Below are positions 1 through 3,332 of a stretch of 6,811 nt of DNA, piece after piece. Position 1 is the stretch's first letter, and every line of letters starts with the position of its first letter. A program made the position numbers and the translations under genes. The DNA is from an uncultured Oscillospiraceae bacterium. GTDB taxonomy: Bacteria; Bacillota; Clostridia; Oscillospirales; Oscillospiraceae. The stretch spans positions 1-6,811 of the forward strand of contig CAJUKH010000033.1 of the NCBI GenBank assembly GCA_910587345.1, given 5' to 3'. A model generated the notes under the pieces. It was given only the letters and a program-made list of their open reading frames with translations, was not told the origin of the DNA and ran no database searches.

Positions 1-139
1 CCGCCGCCCCCTTCCGGGCAAGCTCCTGCTCCCTCTCATCGCTCATCATGCGGATGTTCAGCAGGGGAACGGGCTGGCCGTTGACGGCGATGGTGCCCAG
101 CACCGGGTATTCCCGGTTGTCGATTTTCATGGTTTCCAT
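1..139 (-). CDS. Small hypothetical element protein, N-terminal 46 residues only
   Basis: This leftward reading frame runs off the window edge, so only the N-terminus is seen. The start at 139 is chosen because a strong ribosome site (GAGGAGGA, 149-156) lies nine bases upstream. The protein begins METMKIDNREYPVLGTIAVN and continues with a short hydrophobic stretch (VPLLNIRMM) and a charged SDEREQE segment. I do not recognise a named family; the YPVLGxIxVNGxPVPL pattern reminds me of uncharacterised small proteins in clostridial integrative elements, but that is memory and not a search. It is the most distal visible gene of the leftward cluster. The 122 bases between it and the next gene upstream hold no gene that I can support. 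Confidence 0.7.
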   Translation of the reverse strand, partial: METMKIDNREYPVLGTIAVNGQPVPLLNIRMMSDEREQELARKGAA

Positions 140-261
140 TTGTGTAAATCCTCCTCTTGATTTCTTCTGGGAGGGGCGGTATAATGGCTGTACCGGCCCC
201 TCCTGGGCTGTGTGTGGGCTCTATATCCTCTTGCTTGCCGGCGTGGGATATGGGGCCTTTC

Positions 262-555
262 TCATGCGATGGTGAAGCGCCTGGAAGCGCTGGTGCGGCA
301 GAACTGGCCGTACACGTCGGGGAGAGCGGCCTTGAGGGCCTTGCTGTCCAGGCGGTTGCTGATGATCTCCTTCCAGCGGAGGATGAAGTTCTTGGTCTTG
401 AGCTCATCCACGCCCTTCTCCTCCAAGTCTGCCTTGAGCTCGGCCCGGATGGCGTTGGCCTGGGCCTCCAGCTCCTTCTGCTGGGCCTCGATGGCCTGGA
501 GTTTCTTCACTCGGTTCTCAATCATTTTCTCGGTCATGGTTTTGGCTTCTTTCAT
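262..555 (-). CDS. Small coiled-coil phage/ICE protein (Gp157/Gam-like, tentative)
   Basis: This is a 97-residue protein. Residues about 7 to 48 form a continuous charged helix with heptad-like spacing (MIENRVKKLQAIEAQQKELE and onward), so a coiled coil is likely. A C-terminal part follows with FILRWKEIISNRLDSKALKA and a terminal RRFTIA. This layout, a short coiled coil and then a basic aromatic tail ending in RRFT(V/I)A, recurs in small prophage and integrative-element proteins sometimes compared with Gp157 or Gam-type nuclease inhibitors. I cannot confirm the homology, and the function is unknown. The start is uncertain: neither the ATG at 555 nor the ATG at 537 (MTEKMIENR) has a good ribosome site; AGAGGG lies 18 bases before 555. 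The gene is second in the leftward cluster, 68 bases after its upstream neighbour, with a perfect hairpin in the gap. Confidence 0.8.
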   Translation of the reverse strand: MKEAKTMTEKMIENRVKKLQAIEAQQKELEAQANAIRAELKADLEEKGVDELKTKNFILRWKEIISNRLDSKALKAALPDVYGQFCRTSASRRFTIA

Positions 556-587
556 GTGTGGGTGGTATAGTTACCCTCTGTTGGTGC

Positions 588-618
588 TGGACGGGTACGT
601 GGTGGACGTACCCGTCCA
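588..618. repeat. Perfect 13-bp inverted repeat with 5-base loop
   Basis: The arms TGGACGGGTACGT (588-600) and ACGTACCCGTCCA (606-618) are exactly complementary around the loop GGTGG. The structure sits between two leftward genes, five bases after the upstream gene's stop. On the minus strand no T-run follows, so it does not look like a terminator for the cluster. On the plus strand it is followed by TTTTCTC (619-625), so it could stop antisense transcription. In the cluster mRNA it could act as a stabilising or processing hairpin; which role applies is not decided by the sequence. Confidence 0.85.
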
Positions 619-623
619 TTTTC

Positions 624-920
624 TCAGCTCAGATTAGCCTTTCTCAGCGTTGCGAGATGTTCCCTCCGCTTTTGTTTCTGCTCCTCGGTCAATGGGGTGG
701 ATACTCTCGGTGGGTGAACCCTAATCCACGCTTTCGGGATGGTGTAGTCAGCGGCTTTCTCGTCGTGGCTCGTTCTCACCAGTTTGCACTCCCCCGGCTT
801 ATCTTGGGCCAGTTTCGCCAGCTTGCGGCGTAGGGCCTTGTTGTGAGTGTAGATGCTGGCCGTGGTTTCCTCCTCGTTGAAGTTGATGATGGTTTCCTGC
901 TCGTATCGGGTCAGATTCAT
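624..920 (-). CDS. Conserved-looking small hypothetical protein, 98 aa
   Basis: The start at 920 has an excellent ribosome site (AAGGAGGTA, about 925-933) at normal spacing. The 98-residue protein starts MNLTRYEQETIINFNEEETT. It continues with a predicted beta/alpha N-terminal part containing the stretch SIYTHNKALRRKLAKLA. A middle region follows with YTIPKAWIRVHPPR, and the tail is basic and helical (LTEEQKQKRREHLATLR). There is no signal peptide or membrane segment, so it should be cytoplasmic. I associate this type of protein with clostridial integrative elements and prophages, but I know no function. It is first of the well-supported leftward genes, downstream of the minus-strand promoter at 1063-1091. 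No catalytic motif is visible. Confidence 0.85.
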   Translation of the reverse strand: MNLTRYEQETIINFNEEETTASIYTHNKALRRKLAKLAQDKPGECKLVRTSHDEKAADYTIPKAWIRVHPPRVSTPLTEEQKQKRREHLATLRKANLS

Positions 921-932
921 GTTGTACCTCCT

Positions 933-1103
933 TCAATTTTCAAGGTGCTTTGCAAGGGAGAACCAGGAACCGTCGAGAATGTTGTTCGCAACTCGGTTGC
1001 CCTTCCTCACCCGTATGTCTGGCCCTGTGTCGGCTTGTTTAAGGCCGTCCTCCCTTGCTGTGATTATAGCATAGCACTGTTTACCGTGTATGCCTATTGT
1101 CAT
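933..1103 (-). CDS. Possible 56-aa leftward small protein (doubtful)
   Basis: A reading frame from the ATG at 1103 to the TGA at 933 encodes 56 residues (MTIGIHGKQCYAIITARE, later IRVRKGNRVANNILDG and SLAKHLEN). It ends inside the ribosome-site region of the 98-residue gene, as in a tightly packed operon, and the residue composition looks protein-like. Against it, no ribosome site precedes the ATG, and a TATAAT box directly abuts it. The best leftward promoter (-10 at 1063-1068) lies inside the frame, so its transcript would lack the start. In-frame GTG codons farther in also lack ribosome sites. It may be a real gene read from an upstream promoter, a decayed gene, or chance. Confidence 0.25.
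   Translation of the reverse strand: MTIGIHGKQCYAIITAREDGLKQADTGPDIRVRKGNRVANNILDGSWFSLAKHLEN
1063..1091 (-). promoter_or_regulatory. Leftward promoter with TG-extended -10
   Basis: On the minus strand TGCTATAAT (1063-1071) is a perfect extended -10 box. The hexamer 17 bases upstream (1086-1091, ATACAC) is a poor -35, which an extended -10 can tolerate. The promoter would produce a leader of about 140 bases before the 98-residue gene. Operator-like repeat copy 1 (1073-1091) covers the spacer and -35 position, so repression by a bound regulator is the simple reading. Confidence 0.6.
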
Positions 1104-1156
1104 ATTATACAATGTTTACCGTGTAATTTTAGCCATAATACACGGTTGACAGTGCT
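1073..1156. repeat. Three operator-like repeats in a divergent promoter region
   Basis: Copy 1 (1073-1091, plus orientation) reads AGCACTGTTTACCGTGTAT. Copy 3 (1138-1156) is the same sequence in reverse orientation except for two bases, 17 of 19 matching. Copy 2 (1111-1126, plus orientation) shares the 12-base core GTTTACCGTGTA exactly with copy 1. Copy 1 overlaps the leftward promoter and copy 3 contains the -35 box of the rightward promoter. The spacing between copies 1 and 2 is 35 bases. The RHH protein encoded just downstream (1203-1415) is the obvious candidate to bind these sites; that link is an inference. Confidence 0.75.
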
Positions 1157-1175
1157 TTGCATTCTGTGCTATAAT
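1146..1175 (+). promoter_or_regulatory. Strong rightward promoter (TTGACA / TGCTATAAT)
   Basis: A perfect -35 TTGACA (1146-1151) and a perfect extended -10 TGCTATAAT (1167-1175) are separated by 18 bases. Transcription should begin about 1182, just before the ribosome site of the RHH gene. The -35 box lies inside operator-like repeat copy 3, which predicts that the downstream RHH protein or a partner represses this promoter. Confidence 0.85.
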
Positions 1176-1202
1176 ACGGATAGTGGAAAAGGAGGTGAAG
1201 TT

Positions 1203-1415
1203 TTGGCGGTTTCGGAAGCAAAGAAAAAGGCCAACGCAAAATGGGATAGCGAGAATATGGCAACACTGGCTTGTAAGGTCAAGCGAACCCAGGCGGCGGC
1301 TTTCAAGACCTATTGTGCGGAGTGCGGCAAAACCTCTAATACAGTCTTAAAGGACTATGTGCTTGACTGTATTGGAGAATCGGGTGAGGAGGACAAAGGA
1401 GGTGAACAAGAGTGA
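1203..1415 (+). CDS. Ribbon-helix-helix transcriptional regulator, 70 aa
   Basis: The TTG start at 1203 is chosen because AGGAGGTGAAG (1190-1200) sits at ideal spacing and the resulting N-terminus, MAVSEAKKKANAKWDSEN, is typical of small clostridial RHH proteins; the next in-frame ATG (codon 19) has no ribosome site. A basic leader is followed by a beta-strand-like segment (ATLACKVKRT, about residues 20-29). Helix A follows (QAAAFKTYCAECG), then the turn KTS and helix B (NTVLKDYVLDCIGE). This is the Arc/MetJ-type fold, a dimeric DNA binder. It is transcribed from the promoter at 1146-1175 and probably regulates the divergent region upstream, which carries three related repeats. Its stop overlaps the GTG start of the next gene. 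Autoregulation is inferred. Confidence 0.8.
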   Translation: MAVSEAKKKANAKWDSENMATLACKVKRTQAAAFKTYCAECGKTSNTVLKDYVLDCIGESGEEDKGGEQE

Positions 1416-1549
1416 ATATGCAGGAAAATGCACGGCTGATTCTGGGCCTCCGGGCCAAAGGCTGGACCGACACTGAGATTGCAGACTTTCTCCTCTGGAT
1501 CGAGAGTGGAGAGGAACAGTACAAGCCGAAACCCCAGACGAAGGAATAG
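1412..1549 (+). CDS. Small helical protein downstream of the RHH gene, 45 aa
   Basis: The GTG start at 1412 overlaps the preceding stop (GTGA) and has AGGAGGTGA (1397-1405) six bases upstream; an ATG two codons in (1418) is the alternative. The protein contains ARLILGLRAKGWTDTEIADF followed by LLWIESGEEQYKP. The segment KGWTDTEIADFLL resembles one half of a helix-turn-helix, and the charged tail is probably unstructured. I recognise the type from clostridial mobile elements, where it commonly follows a small RHH gene, but I know no function. The tight translational coupling suggests the two proteins work together. A terminator starts six bases after the stop, so the operon ends here. Confidence 0.75.
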   Translation: MNMQENARLILGLRAKGWTDTEIADFLLWIESGEEQYKPKPQTKE

Positions 1550-1554
1550 CCGCC

Positions 1555-1590
1555 AAAGCCCGCCAGAGCCATTCTGACGGGCTTTCTCTA
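1555..1590 (+). terminator. Intrinsic terminator of the RHH operon
   Basis: AAAGCCCG (1555-1562) pairs with CGGGCTTT (1578-1585). An inner CAGA/TCTG stem continues past one C/A mismatch, and the loop is five bases. The tail CTCTAT is only weakly T-rich, so termination may be incomplete. Confidence 0.7.
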
Positions 1591-1642
1591 TGCGGTGGTA
1601 TTAGTCCCTCTCCCCGGTGCTCAGTTGCTGTCTACGGCCCTC

Positions 1643-1738
1643 CTACGGGCAAAAGAAAAGGCCGGGGCAATTAACCCCGGCAGTGGCCCGGACGCTCATC
1701 AGGTCGCGGGCAGTGGTGTTCAGTTCGTTCATGCTCAT
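1643..1738 (-). pseudogene. Leftward 31-codon frame, probably a truncated small element gene
   Basis: A good ribosome site (AGGAGGTA, 1745-1752) stands at normal spacing before the ATG at 1738, so translation does seem intended. The frame begins MSMNELNTTARDLMSVRA and then runs straight through a GC-rich terminator hairpin, ending FFCP and a stop beyond the T-run. The first 14 or so residues look like the start of a normal helical protein, while the remainder is encoded by the terminator itself. The simplest reading is a deletion that joined a gene's 5' end to its own terminator. It could instead be a true 31-residue peptide. A longer in-frame start at 1843, preceded by AAGGTGA, would give 66 residues with an odd N-terminal extension and seems less likely. 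Confidence 0.4.
1651..1681 (-). terminator. Leftward intrinsic terminator
   Basis: Read on the minus strand, GCCGGGG (1681-1675) and CCCCGGC (1667-1661) form a perfect 7-bp stem around TTAATTG, followed by CTTTTCTTTT (1660-1651). It is convergent with the terminator at 1555-1590, and between them (1591-1650) I see no feature. Confidence 0.8.
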
Positions 1739-1907
1739 CGTGTGTACCTCCTGAGTTTTTTGAAGGGGATCCCGGCGGCGGGGGGCTTTATGGGGGAATC
1801 CATTTAGGGCCGTTCCAGATCCCGTCCCACTCTTATAGGCCATCTCTTTTCACCTTGCGGCTACTCATTGGAACCTTTGCCGGTGCTGTTCCCTCCTGAC
1901 ATTATGA

Positions 1908-1936
1908 ATTATACCATGATTGCGCAATCATATTTG
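1908..1936 (-). promoter_or_regulatory. Possible leftward promoter facing the 31-codon frame
   Basis: A perfect TATAAT lies on the minus strand at 1913-1908, preceded by GG exactly as in the rightward box at 1971-1978. No good -35 is present at 17 bases (CAAATA, 1936-1931). The mirror symmetry with the rightward promoter is the main argument for it. The leader would run about 160 bases to the start at 1738. Confidence 0.4.
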
Positions 1937-1961
1937 TGCATTATTGTACTTGCGCAATCAT
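1916..1961. promoter_or_regulatory. Operator region with TTGCGCAA palindromes
   Basis: Positions 1916-1931 form a perfect 16-bp palindrome, ATGATTGCGCAATCAT. A second copy of its TTGCGCAATCAT part lies at 1950-1961, centred 30 bases downstream (about three helical turns), and overlaps the -35 of the rightward promoter. A weaker version, TTGTGCAT (1934-1941), falls between them. The layout predicts autorepression by the RHH protein encoded at 2040, with binding to both sites on one DNA face. Confidence 0.75.
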
Positions 1962-1978
1962 AGACAAAGTGGTATAAT
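1950..1978 (+). promoter_or_regulatory. Rightward promoter of the toxin-antitoxin operon
   Basis: A perfect TATAAT (1973-1978) follows TTGCGC (1950-1955) by 17 bases. The -35 matches only the TTG but lies within the second palindromic operator. The transcript leader (about 1985-2039) carries a 13-base dyad, CCGGAATTTCCGG (2001-2013), and the ribosome site AAAGGAGG (2025-2032). Confidence 0.7.
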
Positions 1979-2039
1979 ATGACCATACTGGGAGGATGGG
2001 CCGGAATTTCCGGCGCTCCCCACCAAAGGAGGGAAAGCG

Positions 2040-2456
2040 ATGGGAAAGGCGAGTACCAGAGCGCATAATAAGTATATCGCTAAAGCCTATGACCGCATCA
2101 ACCTGACCGTCCCCAAAGGCAAGAAAGACACCATCCAGGCCCACGCCGAAACCCAGGGGGAGAGTGTCAATGGCTTTATCAACCGCGCCATAGACCACCA
2201 AATATCCTGCGACCGCGATAAAGGCCTCTCAGAGGCCATGCAAGACCCGTCCGGGTGCAGAGTGGTATCTTTACCCTCTGAGGCATATGAACGCGCTGTA
2301 GCGGCCTCTGAGGCCGCAGGAGAGGCCTTGCCCGATTTCGTGGCGCGGGCGGTGGAGACACAGGCCAAACGGGACAAAGCCTCCCTTGCTATGGGTATCA
2401 ACCCGGCCGCAGGGGGGCGCGGCGGCGCGGAAGCTGGGGGCACTTATGGAAATTAG
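2040..2456 (+). CDS. Tandem ribbon-helix-helix protein, antitoxin/autorepressor of a TA operon
   Basis: The ATG at 2040 has AAAGGAGG seven bases upstream. After a basic arm (residues 1-18), residues 19-53 form an RHH unit: strand RINLTVP, helix A KGKKDTIQAHAETQG, turn ES, helix B VNGFINRAIDHQ. Residues 73-107 align with it without any gap at an offset of 54: RVVSLP, SEAYERAVAASEAAG, EA, LPDFVARAVETQ. Shared positions include P25/P79, E37/E91, G40/G94, E41/E95, F46/F100, R49/R103 and A50/A104. One chain could therefore form an intramolecular RHH pair. The tail (from about 119) is glycine- and alanine-rich and probably disordered; in RHH antitoxins such a tail often binds the toxin. The gene overlaps the toxin gene by 11 bases. 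Operators with TTGCGCAA symmetry upstream suggest autoregulation. At 138 residues it is longer than usual single-domain RHH antitoxins. Confidence 0.85.
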   Translation: MGKASTRAHNKYIAKAYDRINLTVPKGKKDTIQAHAETQGESVNGFINRAIDHQISCDRDKGLSEAMQDPSGCRVVSLPSEAYERAVAASEAAGEALPDFVARAVETQAKRDKASLAMGINPAAGGRGGAEAGGTYGN

Positions 2457-2706
2457 ATATTCCAAAGCCGCCGTTAGGGCTATTAGGGCAATGGACAAGG
2501 CCACAAAGGTCCGCATCCATGCCGGGATATTGGGCTTGACCCAGAAACCGCCCACAGGCGATATTAAGCCCATGCAGGGTTATCACGATGGGCGGCACCG
2601 GCTCCGAGTTGGGAAGTATCGGATTATTTACAAATTCGGGGTTGAAAACAGCCTGGAAATCCTGCATATTATAGACATAGGCAGCAGGGGCGATATCTAC
2701 AAGTAG
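2446..2706 (+). CDS. RelE/ParE-family toxin, 86 aa
   Basis: The ATG at 2446 gives MEIRYSKAAVRAIRAMDKAT, the usual start of this family: a first strand and then a helix. The core RLRVGKYRIIY (residues 52-62) and the C-terminal IDIGSRGDIYK (76-86) are hallmark RelE/ParE superfamily segments. Length is normal and there is no break, so it appears intact. Family members either cleave mRNA on the ribosome (RelE) or act on DNA gyrase (ParE); the basic residues R52, R54, R59, R81 and the terminal YK fit either, and the sequence does not decide between them. It overlaps the upstream tandem-RHH gene by 11 bases, so its translation is likely coupled, and a RelB-like gene follows 17 bases downstream. Confidence 0.88.
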   Translation: MEIRYSKAAVRAIRAMDKATKVRIHAGILGLTQKPPTGDIKPMQGYHDGRHRLRVGKYRIIYKFGVENSLEILHIIDIGSRGDIYK

Positions 2707-2723
2707 GAAAGGAGCGGAATGAT

Positions 2724-2936
2724 ATGGCGCCAATAGCACAGCAGATCGCGGACATGGTGGATATGCTCCCAGAGACAGATCAGGCCCTGGCCTTTGAGCT
2801 GGTGAAAAAGCTGGTGCTGGCCTGGGATCCTGATTACACCAAACTGACCCCGGCAGAAAAGGCGGCGCTGGACAAAGCCGCTATCGAGATGGAGGCCGGG
2901 GACTATGTAACTGACAGCGCCATAAATTGGGGCTAA
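2724..2936 (+). CDS. Small RelB-like protein, candidate second antitoxin, 70 aa
   Basis: The ATG at 2724 is preceded by AAAGGAG (2708-2714) at nine bases. The protein has an N-terminal helical segment (IAQQIADMVDMLPETDQALA) and then FELVKKLVLAWDPDYTKLTP, AEKAALDKAAIEMEAGDYV and a terminal INWG. The pattern of a helical module, the linker WDPD(Y/F)TKLTP and an acidic helix ending in GDYV resembles RelB/Phd-type antitoxins that I associate with Firmicutes, where the acidic tail wraps the toxin. The match is from memory and moderate. It is last in the operon, directly before a strong terminator. With the RHH protein in front of the toxin, the module has two antitoxin-like partners for one toxin. 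Confidence 0.65.
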   Translation: MAPIAQQIADMVDMLPETDQALAFELVKKLVLAWDPDYTKLTPAEKAALDKAAIEMEAGDYVTDSAINWG

Positions 2937-2942
2937 ACAACG

Positions 2943-2974
2943 GGGCCGGGGAATGATTCCCCGGCCCTTCTTTT
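2943..2974 (+). terminator. Strong intrinsic terminator of the TA operon
   Basis: GGGCCGGGGAA (2943-2953) and TTCCCCGGCCC (2957-2967) form a perfect 11-bp stem with a TGA loop, followed by TTCTTTT (2968-2974). It starts seven bases after the stop of the RelB-like gene. Confidence 0.93.
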
Positions 2975-2992
2975 GACCCCAAATTTGACCCC
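2972..2992. repeat. Two direct copies of TTTGACCCC
   Basis: TTTGACCCC occurs at 2972-2980 and 2984-2992, a 12-base period, at the point where the GC-rich left part gives way to AT-rich sequence. Its role is unknown; it may belong to the recombination region of the element end. Confidence 0.55.
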
Positions 2993-3004
2993 TTAGCAGG
3001 TTTT

Positions 3005-3086
3005 CAACAATTTACAGTATTTTTCGAAAATGCCCGAAAGCCTTGAAAATACTGCATTCAGCATACGGTATTTTACAACAATTACA
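3005..3086. repeat. Short repeats beside the attachment site, possible integrase arm sites
   Basis: ACAGTATTTT occurs at 3014-3023, in inverted form with one change at 3046-3055, and with one change at 3065-3074 (ACGGTATTTT). A second motif, CAACAATTTACA (3005-3016), recurs as CAACAATTACA (3076-3086). The cluster ends 14 bases before the tmRNA-like segment. Clustered direct and inverted short repeats on the element side of a core site are typical of tyrosine-integrase arm sites, but the binding protein is not in view. No gene lies between 2937 and 3332. Confidence 0.5.
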
Positions 3087-3189
3087 CACCAGCATATAAT
3101 TCAACTCCCCTCGCCTCCACCAACACAATATTACACAAAACCCTACTTCTTTGTCGGCGGGTTTGCCGTCACAGTTTGGCTTGTGTAAT
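3081..3189. repeat. ATTACACA repeats flanking the attachment core
   Basis: ATTACACA is found at 3081-3088 and 3130-3137, one on each side of the tmRNA-like core, and inverted (TGTGTAAT) at 3182-3189. The last two extend to a 9-base inverted pair, ATTACACAA / TTGTGTAAT. They may be part of the recombination site or of a leader hairpin. Confidence 0.4.
3100..3122 (+). other. Attachment-site core: 3' end of a tmRNA (ssrA) gene
   Basis: These 23 bases can be read as a tmRNA 3' end: T-loop TTCAACT, T-stem strand CCCCT, seven-base acceptor strand CGCCTCC, discriminator A and CCA. The loop TTCAACT is characteristic of tmRNA and unusual in tRNA. Upstream the match stops abruptly: the expected 5' T-stem strand (AGGGG) is replaced by ATATAA-type sequence, and no tmRNA body is present. 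This is what the distal end (attR) of an element integrated in the 3' end of ssrA looks like, with the element on the left and older DNA, or a second element, on the right. A chance match or a decayed tRNA fragment is possible but less likely. Confidence 0.6.
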
Positions 3190-3200
3190 AAGTGGCGAAA

Positions 3201-3230
3201 AGCCAGGGAGTTTTGCTCCCTGGTTTTTTC
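3201..3230 (+). terminator. Intrinsic terminator, possibly the original ssrA terminator
   Basis: CCAGGGAG (3203-3210) and CTCCCTGG (3216-3223) form a perfect 8-bp stem around TTTTG, followed by TTTTTTC. No gene ends shortly before it. It lies 80 bases past the tmRNA-like core, as expected if it was once the tmRNA gene's own terminator. Confidence 0.88.
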
Positions 3231-3262
3231 TTTTGCCCTCTTTGCTATCCCCCACTTTTTTG

Positions 3263-3310
3263 TTGACTATAGCAGGGGGAAATGGTACTATCTGAAAAGA
3301 ACAGTACCAT
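3263..3310 (+). promoter_or_regulatory. Promoter and operator-like dyad of the cysteine-rich cargo gene
   Basis: TTGACT (3263-3268) and TACTAT (3286-3291) are spaced by 17 bases. The -10 lies inside an inverted repeat, ATGGTACT (3282-3289) with AGTACCAT (3303-3310), so a dimeric regulator bound there would cover the -10 and start site. AGGAGG (3319-3324) then serves the ATG at 3333. No regulator gene is adjacent. Confidence 0.65.
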
Positions 3311-3332
3311 AAATACATAGGAGGGCAAAGGA

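Noticed and set aside
36..407. Leftward 123-codon frame spanning the gap between two small genes
   Set aside because: It overlaps both well-supported leftward genes in another frame, has serine/arginine/proline-rich low-quality sequence and no ribosome site; the start at 139 with GAGGAGGA fits far better.
157..637. Long rightward frames opposite the leftward cluster
   Set aside because: They are antisense to the coiled-coil gene, leucine-rich from its GC-skewed codons, and have no ribosome sites or promoters.
843..1202. Upstream extension of the RHH gene to 190 codons
   Set aside because: The extension covers the promoter and operator repeats, is cysteine-rich without any pattern, and the TTG at 1203 has an ideal ribosome site.
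1996..2103. Leader peptide starting at the ATG in the 5' leader of the TA operon
   Set aside because: A GGGAGG precedes it, but too close for a proper spacing, and the product is arginine-rich antiframe sequence overlapping the real gene.
2087..2573. Leftward frames opposite the tandem-RHH and toxin genes
   Set aside because: They are antisense shadows; the rightward frames have recognisable domains, ribosome sites, a promoter and a terminator.
3000..3122. Complete tRNA or tmRNA gene
   Set aside because: Only the 3' portion from the T-loop onward is present; the 5' T-stem strand and the rest of the molecule are missing.
3001..3200. CRISPR array
   Set aside because: The repeats here are short (8-12 bases), irregularly spaced and in both orientations, with no unique spacers of even length; an integration-site explanation fits better.
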